A DNA stretch of 64,000 bases from Naganishia liquefaciens. Lineage: Eukaryota; Basidiomycota; Tremellomycetes; Filobasidiales; Filobasidiaceae. This document shows positions 20,625-31,251 of the stretch, piece after piece (positions within the stretch are counted from its first letter, which is position 1; each line of letters starts with the position of its first letter). The notes beneath the pieces were generated by a model. That model was not told the DNA's origin and made no database searches. It was given only the letters and a program-made list of their open reading frames with translations. Location: contig BLZA01000053.1 in NCBI GenBank assembly GCA_013423385.1, positions 1 to 64,000 of the forward strand. The letters are read 5' to 3'. A program made the translations under genes and the position numbers.

Positions 20625-23298
20625 TCATTCAGGCTCAGTCTTCTCAGTTGGCTTGTTTTCGTTGCCGTCAACCTGCATCTCGCCACTTTCGTCAACGCGC
20701 GCAGTAGCCTTGTGAGCCTGGTCCTCGGACGCTTTCGTCATCTGGCTTTGGTTGTACCAAGAGGTGGAAACCTTGGTAATCTCCCTATGATACCAGTCAG
20801 CCGATAAGAGGTACGATAGCCACACGAAACTTGCCTGAGAGCCATCGTGGCATAAGAGCTCGTGCCCAGCGTCAACCTGACCTGAAGAGCCGCAAACTTT
20901 CCCTCCTTGGCTTCCTCATCGGTCGGCGGAGGATCGAGTCCCAACAGCTTGTCTTCGTCCGATTGCGACAAGGCAACGTCCGGGTCGTTGTACTTCATGT
21001 GTTTCCAGCTCAGATGGCCGGGAACATGCACAATCTTTCGGTACGAGCCTGACAGCGAGTATTCCCTGCAAGAATGTCAGCGACATGAGTCTCGTGCTTT
21101 CGCTCAACTCACCTCTGATCACGTCGCATCTTGGCCGGATCCAATCCATCGGCAGCCATGATATCTTTGTACTTTTCGTAAAGTGGGCCCTCTGGATACT
21201 TTATGTCGAAACCCGGCAACGGCAACACTACATCGGCGAGCGTGTACTTGTCCAGGTCCTCGGCGGCCAGAACCTTGACTTTGACGCTCGACGCCGTTGT
21301 CCAGCTGCGGTCTGGGTTTCCACGGTAGCTGGCGGGGGCTAGAGACATTGTCAGCATTGTTCGCGGTGGCGCGCACAATACACACCAGTATCTGCTTCCA
21401 AGTCCCTCTCCTCGGCCAACACAAGATCGCCGACAAGAACCTTGTACGGGTCCATCTTGATACGTTCCGAAGCAATCATGTTCCATATATAGCTCTGGTA
21501 GCTATGGACGTAGAGTAATCGGAGGTTGCGAGGGATCTACAAAAGCATTGGCGCACAGGCGGAAGGTGATCTTGTGCAGCTTACATTCAAGATAGCATTG
21601 AATGCATCCTCAACCCTTGAGTTCGGCTTAGCCCAATATTCGAGTAGAGCGCGCTCGGCCACATTACGTCTCGGCATGAGGTTGACGACCGCTTTAGCAT
21701 CCTTGGTCTCGAACCACAGCCGCCTCGCCTCGATTGTCTCCGGATGTTCTCCCGGACGAATCGCCAAAAGTAGCTCGGCGGCGGCGGCCCACTTGCCCTG
21801 AAGAAGAGCCAATCCGACGGTGTGCGAGGCAATTGATGCCGTCCCAAATCGCTGCATGCCGTAATAGTTGATGAATCCACGAGTCTTCATCGATTCCATG
21901 ACTTTGTCAATCATCTCATTGCTCTCGGCTTGGACGTTTCTGCGGAGCAATCAGCTCAGATCGAGGAATATCCCCGTAAGGCAGACGTACCGGAGCGTAA
22001 TCACAAAATGATTACCTTTGAGCATACCGAGCTCGAGGTACTTGTGGGAATACTCGAGATCACCAATTCGAATACCATAGTCGGCTCGCTCTTCGCACGC
22101 CTGTTTCATCGTCTGCCTGCCTTGCGTAATGCCATTGATAGCCTTCCACACGTCCATGACGCGCAGCCGCCGTCGCTGAAGGCAGACTCGCTGAACGGTG
22201 ACACCACGCTTGTCCTTGGTACCGCATGTCGTGAGATTTCTGCTTTCGACCTTGAGCGATCGCGCAATCGATTGCATGGCATCGGCTGTGTCCCTATTGG
22301 ACTTTTGCAGAGTAAAGTGGATGTAAGGCGGCATCTTGTTGACGGCTACGCAACATCAGCGAACTATCAAAGCGCCCAATGCCCTCTACTCACCTTCCTT
22401 GGCCTCCTTTTGCCGCTTCTGCCTTTCCCAGCTCTCCTGTTTTTTCTTGGCATCTTGCTGCGACATGCCCCACTTGATAGCAATCCGTGCACCTTCCTCG
22501 CCTGGCGCATCCCTGGCAAACGTCTCGAACGTTCCTGAGAAGAGCTTGCGAATCGCGGCATGGAAATCGGTTCGTGCCTTTTTGTCGGTCATGAGCTGGA
22601 TAGATATTAGCCGATTCGGGCTTTGCAAACGGAGAAACGAACGAGACTCACATCCGACAAGACCTCTCTGGGATCCTCAACACGCTCGCCATACGACCCG
22701 CCTCCTCCACGACCTCCCCGTCCGCCACGGCCGCCCCTATCACGCTTTCCTCTACCCCTGCCTCTATCTCTGCCCTGACCGCGCGAGCTCTCTCCGGTCA
22801 CGGCACTCATGGCCTCTTCCTCGGCATTCGATTCTGTCGCAGCGTTGGATCCCGTTGCCGGAAAACGCTTCGGCGGGGCCCTTCCTTGCAGAAACAGCTC
22901 GTGTAGCTTGACGATTGTCTCCTCCTTCAACAGCTTGAGCAGCTCTCGTGTGGTCTCCGTTGGCCATTCCGGCGCCGGATCAAAGCGAAGAGTTTCCGGA
23001 AGATCAGAGTTGTCTGCCTCGGGGACTTCAGGCTCTTCGACATCGGCCACGGGATCCTCGTTTACGGGGTCCGCTTCCTCGCCGTTTAGCTGCTCTTCAG
23101 CGTTTTCCCCGGACGTCTCGATCTCGACTTTTTGCTCTTCTTTGCCATCCTCTTTCGCATCCTGCTTGACCTCGTCCTTCTTTATCTCGACCTTGAGCGT
23201 ATCCACCGGCGGACCAATCTCCTTCAGATGCAGAATCTCGCCATCCAATCCAACCTCATAGACCATAAAGTCGGAAAACCTGCCAAGCAATCAGCGCT

Positions 23299-23352
<54 letters not shown>

Positions 23353-23675
23353 ACGCTCTATACTCACCTCTGCTTGATGATCCCATTAACTTCGCCAGCG
23401 CCCTGCGTTAAATACGCGCTGATTCCGACATCTTCCTCCCGCAAATGGTACACGCCATCGCCGTTATCGATCATTCCGAGCTTTCCGTCGGCATTTGAAA
23501 AGATGTAACTCGACTGCGGCAGATTGCTTCCTGGCAACTTGCCTATTGCACGCGGCGCGAGCGTGTTGGACGCTTCCTCTTCCTCCAGCAAGGTCGCATC
23601 ATCGACATCGACTTTTTGTCGCTTGGCATCTGGCGCGTCGCCATCGGGCGATCTTGGGCGGACGAGGGACGACAT
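20625..23675 (-). CDS. PUS7: tRNA/RNA pseudouridine synthase, PUS7/TruD family
   Basis: Makes pseudouridine in tRNA, snRNA and mRNA, in the nucleus and cytosol. About nine exons on the minus strand with short introns. Family signatures are clear: [14 protein letters not shown], in which the Asp is catalytic, and [10 protein letters not shown], followed by the TRUD insertion region ([20 protein letters not shown]). The start at 23675 ([13 protein letters not shown]) is the first ATG; the frame is open further up but without ATG. Between the N-terminal box ([21 protein letters not shown]) and the catalytic part lies a long acidic insert and an Arg/Gly-rich stretch, common in fungal Pus7. The C terminus continues past the catalytic core with a charged tail. 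Divergent from the membrane hydrolase gene, sharing a 275-bp promoter region. Confidence 0.9.
23302..23351. repeat. (TC)n microsatellite, about 25 units
   Basis: Uninterrupted TC dinucleotides inside the first intron of the PUS7-like gene. On the transcribed strand it is a GA tract lying between the donor and acceptor. Confidence 0.95.
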
Positions 23676-23950
23676 GGCGGCGATGATCTGGAATGAAGAC
23701 CAGCGTCTACCTGGATGCACACCTGCACACCTGACGGTCAACTTGTCGCCTGAATGCTCAAAAATCCGATTGACGGCGGCCGATGAGTCATTTACTTTGT
23801 TTCCGCTTATCGCTGTTTCATCAGCGTCCAAGTGGGGGGTTGAGTCGAGTTCTCTCTTCTGATGGACGCAGGACTAGCTAGCTTGGTCTCCCCTGCTCGC
23901 CTCGTACTCACTCACCACCATCGACACGCGACCCGATAACAGCGGCCAGC
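23676..23950. promoter_or_regulatory. Shared divergent promoter region
   Basis: 275 bp separate the start codons of the PUS7-like gene (-) and the membrane hydrolase gene (+). Both promoters must lie here or overlap the genes. No specific site can be named. Confidence 0.5.
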
Positions 23951-25281
23951 ATGCCAGTCTACGCCTATGACGTCGACCCCAATGTCCCCACCGCCCCGCC
24001 CGTCAACTTTTCAGCCTCACCGCCCATGGTCCTGCTCTACGACGGTCTCGTCATCCTCCGTGCCATCGCCACCTTGCCCTTTGTCTTTGTGCCCAGACCC
24101 CTTGCAGGAATCGACATTACTACTTCCGGGTTGGCTCTCCAAGTCGTCGCCTTCATCGTCAGTCTTGGTGTCAGCGGAATAGTTCTCGCTGCGCTGGGAT
24201 TAGGAATACCCGCGCCGTGGCTAGCTTTCATTCTGGCCTGGATCGCACTCGCCTTGATCAAGGTCGTCCAGGGGGAAGCCCTCATCCCTCCAAGAGTTGG
24301 AAGCACTGAATTTGACAAGGAGGCATGGTTTGTGTGAGTTATCGGGAGTGCCCTCAAAATGGTACGCGACTAATTCGACAACCTCCTAACACAGCGTCAA
24401 CGGAATCTGCACCTCGCCCTCGGGGCTCCGTCTCATCATCGCCACTCTCGAAAACGTCTTTCAACGTCCCATCACCGGCATCAACAACCGCACTTATGGC
24501 TTCCTCTTTGACTTTCTCGAATGTCTCGTTCAGCGTGATCTCTTCTGGCCAACGGATGATCTTCGCGTAGGCTACGGGGTATGTTGATGCATACCCAAAG
24601 TGCCTCTCTGATCGCTGGCCACAGGCTATTTGTGCAGCCATCCTTGATGACTCAAAGAAGCGTGTTGTCTTGATTGCACATAGCCAAGGCGGAATTCTCG
24701 CGTCCCGATGGATGGTATGTCACCCCATTTTCGTCCACCTTGACATGCTTACACCTATCCCGAAGGACCAACTTCTCGCCGATTTCACCCCTGACCGTCT
24801 TTCCAAGCTCGAAGTCTACACCTTTGCCTCGGCCGCCAACCACTTCTCGGCACCCCTCTCCGGCAACCGCGAAGCGCCCTTTTCGCGCATCGAGCACTTT
24901 GCCAACGAGAACGATTTCGTTGCTCGCATCGGTAAAGATTTACGCCCACTGGAATAACATAGCAATGCTCACCCTGCTCACTTTACATCAGGCGTCCTCG
25001 CGTTCAGCAACCGACCGTCTATGTCTGTACTCGCCGCCAGCAATCCTGGAATTTTTCCCGCCGTGCAAGCACGCTACGCGGGCCGTGTCTTCCTTCGCAC
25101 TCGCAACACGGGTCACCTCTTGCTGAGCCACTAGTAAGCCCGCTTTCTCCCCTTGCGACAACATTCCCTCCTGATTTGGTCCTACAGCCTTCAGCCGGGC
25201 AACTCGATTCTCGATCATCCGTTCGTTCAAGAGCATAGCAAGCTCGTTACCTACATGGGCGGAGAGAATGCTGCGGTCTGA
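23951..25281 (+). CDS. Membrane-anchored alpha/beta-hydrolase-like protein
   Basis: Unnamed fungal family. The N-terminal exon has three hydrophobic segments (about residues 28-45, 55-78, 84-105). After an intron at about 24334-24394 comes VNGICTSPSGLRL, then a region ending FLECLVQRDLFWPTDD, and in a further exon VVLIAHSQGG, a nucleophile-elbow (G/A-x-S-x-G) motif of serine hydrolases. Later pieces include FASAANHF, HFANENDFVARIG (likely acid residue) and TGHLLLSHYF (likely catalytic His); the protein ends at YMGGENAAV. About five exons. The hydrolase call rests on the motif order, not on a named homologue; lipid or ester substrates are possible. Cell location is probably an internal membrane. 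Confidence 0.75.
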
Positions 25282-25909
25282 GTAGAAAGGAGGAGCCCGT
25301 AGGTCGGCGGTTTCAAACGGACAGTTCGGTTTCTGTGTAGATTTTTCGGGGTGCCTTCGTGAAATGGACAATGGCTGTAGCGTGAACTTATGTAAATGGC
25401 GTTCTGCTTTTCGTTGTATAAATGGGTTCTGAACTGCAATGCGATGTACGCTGAAATCGTGCTTGGTCTTGCTAGAGGGATCTGCAGAGTCCCCTGGAGC
25501 TTTTCACGTGATTTTCTGCCCTATGAATACCGCCGTGTTGGCCTGTTCACACGATCCATAGTCTTGCAGTTATACATAGAGGGGAAGGTGGAAACCTACT
25601 AATCGCAAAGGGCTGTCCACCTACCTCTAGCCCAACCTACTCGCTTCTCGGGCAATCGGGTCGGCGAGTGCAGCTGGCGGTAGATTACTCGAGCGAGTGC
25701 TCCCGCGATTCTGCATCCGCGAATGTCTCAGGTGGCTCGGCTGATCCATCCAGGTATCCTTCAGGTCGAGGCGAAGACTGCCATAGGAGAATGGGTGATT
25801 GACCTTGCTATCCTCGTCACTGCTCACCGCTGACGAGGTATAACACTTTTCAGGTAGGCCTCTTCCCGTTAACCTCCCACCTGATCTGACGCATTTCAGC
25901 CCCGCAGCC
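25282..25909. other. Intergenic region before the TPR gene
   Basis: About 630 bp with no gene supported on either strand; presumed terminator of the hydrolase gene and promoter of the TPR gene. A frame at 25396-25602 has no family features. Confidence 0.5.
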
Positions 25910-27675
25910 ATGGAGATCCCGCTGCGCGTCCCCACAACGGATCCGTACTTCTCCCTCAATACCATTCACTTCCCCATCACCACCGCCTCCTCCTCGGCGC
26001 AGGAATGGTTCGATCGCGGTCTGACGCTATGCTACGCCTTCAACCACGAAGAAGCACATAGGTGCTTTTTGCAATGTCTGGCGCATGATGAAAAGTGTAT
26101 GATGGCATACTGGGGTATCGGGTATGCGCTCGGCGCAAACTACAACAAGGTAAGCCGAACCACTGCAGCCAATTCCACGTAATTGACGACTTTCAGGCTT
26201 GGGAACTTTTTGAACCCGGAGAAGTGGAAAGATCGGTCCCGACTATCATCAAGGCCCTTAAAACCATTGACGAAATCGGTGCCACAGGCACAAACGTCGA
26301 AACGGCTCTGGTCAATGCCCTTCGCGCACGGATGCCCGCCGACGACACCGATCGGAACTATACAGCGTGGAATCAGTCGTATGCGGAAGCCATGCAGACC
26401 GTATATAAATCCTTCCCAACGGATACCGACATTGCGACGCTCTACGCCGATTCCCTGATGAGCTTGACTCCGTGGAGGCTCTGGGATATCAAGACGGGCG
26501 ACCCGGCACCGGGATCCCGCGCCCTCGAAGCGCGCCACGTACTCGAAAGTGCCATGAAGCAATCTCCAACCCATCCGGGCGTCCTCCACTTTTACGTCCA
26601 TCTAACGGAAATGTCAACCACGCCCGAAAAAGCCCTTCCTGCCGCCAACGCCCTCGTCGGACTTGTCCCTGATGGCGGCCACCTGGAACACATGCCATCC
26701 CACATCTACGTCCTCATGGGCGACTATGCACGCGCCATCGAATGCAACGAGCGCGGCATCATCGCCGACGAGAAATACCTCGCGTCCCGCGGCCCAGGCG
26801 GATTCTACCTTGTCTATCGTCTTCACAACATGCAATTCATCGTTTACAGCGCCATGTTTGCGGGACAGTACGAGGTCGCGATGCGGCACGTCGAGATGAT
26901 CGAGCGGCATGTCCCCGAGCAGTTGCTCGAGTCGCTCGGGCATTTCATCGAGGCAACGTACGCAATCAGATTCCAGGTCTACGTCCGTTTTGGCCGGTGG
27001 CAGGAAATTATCGCTACCCACCCGCCGAAGCGAGAACAAATGTATCCGATCGCGACAGCCTTCACGCACTGGTCAAAGGCAATCGCCTACTCGGCAACGC
27101 GAGATGTCGCCAACGCAGAAAAGGAGCGCCTCCTCTACCTCGCGGCGTACGATCGGATCCCCTCGACAAGCCTCATGTTCCCCAACACGGCGCACGATGT
27201 CCTCGCTGTCGGTACCGCCTTTCTCGACGGAGAACTCGAATATCGCAAGGGCAACTTTGACATCGCCTTTGGCCACCTCGAAGAGTCCATCCGACGGTAC
27301 GACTCGCTCGTCTACTGCGAGCCCTGGTCATGGCTCACCCCCGTCCGCCACGCGTACGCGGCACTCAAACTCGAACGCGGTCACATCGAGGAGGCACTCG
27401 AATGCTATTTTGATGATCTCGGATTCAACGATACCCTTCCCCGTGCGCACCAACATCCCAACAATGTCTGGGCCCTGACGGGCGCGTACGAGTGTCTCCA
27501 AAAGTTGGGCAGGGAGCGCGAGGCCAAGATTGTGTGGCCGCTTTTGCGCGCGGCGCGGGCGACGTCGGATGTGGATGTTGAGGTGTCGTGTTTCTGTCGA
27601 ATCGATGATGTCGCGAATGGCAGAGATCTCGTCGAGCAGGGCGAGCGGCGCGCGGCGTGCTGTAGCAGTACTTAG
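25910..27675 (+). CDS. TPR-repeat protein
   Basis: Two exons, 25910-26149 and 26197-27675, joined by a 47-nt intron. About 572 residues. The sequence reads as paired helices typical of tetratricopeptide repeats: EEAHRCFLQCLAHDEKCMMA near the start, ARHVLESAMKQSPTHPGVLH, and toward the end HIEEALECYFDDLGFND and ALTGAYECLQKLGREREA. The motif HMPSHIYVLMGDY in the middle is shared, from memory, with a conserved group of fungal and bacterial TPR proteins of unknown role. No signal peptide or membrane segment. It is probably a soluble scaffold-like protein; no partner can be inferred. The first exon starts close to 25910 and no earlier ATG is in frame. Confidence 0.85.
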
Positions 27676-28288
27676 GGAACAAGCACGGACATTCAGTAAA
27701 CCCCGCTTCTGCTGTGTTGTAGCTGGTCTCAATTCGCAGCGCACTCGAATGCTTCAATCTGGAATCTCCCATCTCGGTTATGCGTTCTTTCATCTGCATA
27801 GCAAATTCAGGATTCATCACGTTGCCAGAGCGCTTGCCGCGACCTGACTGAAGGAGCTTCGGAATCTCGCCGTGACGAGACTGAGAAAACGGTCTGTTCC
27901 GAACCTCTGAGTCAGTGTCTCGCCTTTAGAATGTTGAAATGGACGGTCAGCTATAGTCGGTACATGTGTAAACACGTATTCCGCTCCCAATATTTCCCGG
28001 GGATGACGCGGACCCATTTGCTTCTAGCTATACAATGCCTCTCGCGAGACTAGAAAGCCTCTGCCTTGGGGAGCTCTTCCCATGATTAGACATCTGGTTG
28101 GCGATGGACCTAGCGGCGATCAGCCTAAAGCTTGCGAAACCCGGCTTGGACTGGCGTGTCGTTGCAGTACAAGTACACAGGGAACCAGCATGGACCCAAG
28201 TGGCAAACCAACGCGCAAGTGGAGGGCGGAAGCAACGTAAGACAGCAGTCGACCGCCCAAAGATGAAGATGACCGACACCTCGACTCG
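27676..28288. other. Intergenic region before the DHHC gene
   Basis: Holds no recognised gene; long overlapping frames on both strands after 28000 are products of GC-rich sequence around the first exon of the next gene. Confidence 0.45.
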
Positions 28289-30260
28289 ATGGTTCCCCCG
28301 CGGACCTCCCTGTCCTGCCAAATGCCCGTCCCCGCGCTCCTCCACGTCCGGCCCTGGCTGCGTAGATCTACGAGAACCTCCCCGCCGTCGAGCCCACGCA
28401 CAGAAAGAGTGCCCGCCATCGGCAACCTCGAGGATGTCGTCGGCGCCGTGGAACGGTGGTGGGGCGAGGGAAGAGAGCGTACTGCTGTGCGTGGTTGGCG
28501 TGGTTGGGTGTCTCGGGCACCACTCATGGGTGAGATCATATCTTATCGTCATGGATGCATGCTGATAATTTGCAGCGGCTTTCTCCATCCTCGGCTTGAC
28601 GTACGTGCCCTTTGTCGCATGGGTTGGACACGATCAGCTGTACCTCATATACAAGCAGGGATGGCGGTATCTCGCAGTGTAAGGCTTTTCGATTCCTTAT
28701 TCTTGTCGCTTACTCTTTTCAGGCTCGTTGCCTATCACACGCTTCTCGGGATGACGAGCTTCTCCCTCGTTCGCGCATCGACCATCCCACCTGGATCCCC
28801 GGCGCGTCGGCGACACCCAGTGCAACCCGATAGCGAAGACGAGGCCGACTTCCGCGGCATCAGCGTAGCGGAATGGCGTCACCGTCGTGGAGAGAAGCCA
28901 GAAGCAGAAGCCGAAGACGATGATCTGCCCTTGTCGGCGATCAAGGCGCAAGAGGTCCCCGCTTCCGAGATACCAGAAGATCGCATACCGCTCAATAGCA
29001 TATCGCCATACCCTCCACCATCTGTCGCACCGATAAGTGCTGAAAATAGGCTTCTCCGAAGATGGTGTAAAGAATGCCAGGGCTGGAAACCACCGCGGTG
29101 CCATCACTGTCGGACCTGTGGCGTCTGCGTTCTCAAGGTAAGCGGTACATGCGCTCTATCGGCGACCGCGCTGACCCTTGTAGATGGATCATCATTGCAT
29201 ATGGCTCATTACATGCGTGGGTTACGCCAATCACAAGGCATTCCTGCTATTTCTCCTCTACGCAACAGCGCTCAGCGCCTTGGTTGCGGAAGAGACGGGC
29301 TACGTGATTTGGAGATGGCTAGACGGCGGTCAAGTCGTAGTACGTACGCGTGGCATCACCGCTGTCCGGCTGACTAATTCACGCAGGATATCACCGACTT
29401 CCGGCCGGTTGCCAACCTGCTGCTGTGCATCATCGCCATCACTTTCTTCCTCTCGATCGGTAGCTTTTTCTGTTTCCACGTCTATCTCGCCATGTAAGTG
29501 TCTCGTTCTGCCGCGAGGAATCTTGCCAACGCCGCGCAGGAATAATCGCACAACGCTGGAAAATCTTCGGCCCTGTCTTCCCCCAGCTGCACTGATAGAG
29601 GCGGGACCTGCGACACCCCCATCCGAGACGCTCTCATCGCCGTCGCCCGATGCTCCTCCGACATACAGCCCGGAAGCAACCATCTCATCTCCCACGCCAC
29701 ATTCAACACCTTCCACCCGTCCGCCCGTCCCGCAAACGCGCCGATACCACTGGCAATGGCGCTGGAAGCCGGACCATCTGTTGACGCGTAACGAGCGGAA
29801 ACTCGTGCGTCATGTCGCGCAAAACGTCAACATCTACGATCGAGGAGACGCATGGTCGAATCTCTTGGCCGTCGTCGAGCGACAAGACGAAGATGCAGAT
29901 GGAGACGCAGACGTCGAGATGGGCGGCACCGGACGCCGCAGGGTGCACGGATACCAGAGGGTTTGCCGCTGGTTTTGGCCCTCGGCAATCGGGACCACCT
30001 GGCCGCCCAGCTCTGTTCAACGTCCCGCCTCGCATCTCCCAGGTCACGACTTCCCCATCTCTGCACCCGCTCTCGACACGATCCGTTTCCAGACATACGG
30101 CCTCCGTACGCGTCGGCGAATTGCGCTCAGGCGTCACACCAATCTGGATGACTCGGAGGATGATGATGACCAGGGGTTTGCGCGGTCGTCGAATGAGTAT
30201 GAGTTCGATAGCGAGGAGGGGTACGAGGCGGATGAGATCGAGGAGTATGGGATGATCTAG
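28289..30260 (+). CDS. DHHC palmitoyltransferase
   Basis: Transfers palmitate to cysteines of membrane-associated proteins, in ER/Golgi or plasma membrane. Around six exons. The cysteine-rich domain is intact: WCKECQGWKPPRCHHCRTCG, then after an intron MDHHCIWL..CVGYANHKAFLLFL. The catalytic DHHC is present; the usual Pro after it is Ile. Membrane segments: AAFSILGLTYVPFVAW and LVAYHTLLGMTSFSLV before the domain, FLLFLLYATALSAL and VANLLLCIIAITFFLSIGSF after it, giving the normal four. An acidic cytosolic stretch precedes the domain and a long disordered acidic tail ends EIEEYGMI. The first exon and ATG at 28289 are the least certain; the frame of exon 1 was chosen so that the junction gives LM-AAFS. 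Confidence 0.85.
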
Positions 30261-31172
30261 TCGCGGGGACGTGCCGATGCGTCGAGCGGTTTTATGTAAG
30301 CTCCCACAGCTATATGATGTGTCTCGTATTGCCTGGACGCCGGCTACGGCTGTGATGGTAGGTCTAAAGAGGTCTTTCCGATTGCTTGGTTGTATGCTCT
30401 TTTGATGGATTAGAGGCTTCGACGCCCAAGTCCCGCTTGTTTACTGCTCTGCGGCAATTCCAGTTACTGGCGGGCAAAGGTGCCAACAGTATGAGCAGGT
30501 GAAATAGCAGACTGCTCTAGGTATTTCTGCGCTGCTCCGACGCTGCAGCCTGTCAGTTCTGGTGGTCAATGACCTGCTGCCGTCATGGCGTGTGATGGTC
30601 TCCATATGAGAGTCCTTTTGACGATTTCCATCAAGCGTCAAAGGGAGCCTCGAGGTCACGACAGGGGCGATCATCCTGCTGGGCTCCACAGACACTTCCA
30701 TCATGCCCTGTAGCTAGCGTATCCTAGTAGATGGCCATGACTTTCCATCAAATCATCATATCCATCTTCTTCCCCGCCCGTAGCTGCTATCCCGCGCCGA
30801 CCACCTTGACTCCGGCTGGCGGCCCGAGCTTTCCGGAATCACCATTTCACCTTTTTCTCGTCAACGGGTCGGTCAGTGTTCTGTTCTGGTATAAAGAGTC
30901 GCCCGGTACGATCACCTCACACCACCTCCGCAGCGCCCTTTTCCTCTGCCCCTCCGCAACGTCATAGCCCCGCGCACGCACCCATCCACTCGCCCGCACT
31001 CCACACCTTGGCCCCGTTTACGACTAGCGCGCGCACGACGCTCCGGTTATCTGCCTGCGAGTCGACTCCAACTTTTCGCGTCGAGTCGAGTCGAGCGGGC
31101 ATATAGAGTCGACGACCAATTGGCAGCGAACGATACGTCCTTGATACTCCTCGCTCCATCCCCCCACTCGCA
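30261..31172. promoter_or_regulatory. Long upstream region of the glycerol kinase gene
   Basis: About 910 bp without a supported gene between two genes on the same strand. It contains a TATAAAG box at about 30890 and, close to the start codon, repeated GAGTCGA words (about 31065-31112). Length and position fit a regulated promoter, as expected for a glycerol-inducible gene; this is inference. Confidence 0.45.
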
Positions 31173-31204
31173 ATGACAGAACGCCAGGCCCACTCTCCTG
31201 CCAC

Positions 31205-31251
<47 letters not shown>

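Noticed and set aside
22809-23261. 150-codon plus-strand frame rich in Ser
   Set aside because: It is the mirror of the acidic and Ser/Glu-rich exon of the PUS7-like gene on the minus strand.
23676-23831. Upstream extension of the PUS7-like protein
   Set aside because: The open frame has only a TTG at its start; the ATG at 23675 gives the normal family N terminus.
28098-28565. Alternative first exon for the DHHC gene in another frame
   Set aside because: Its donor phase does not join in frame to AFSILGLTYVPFVAW, whereas the frame starting at 28289 does.
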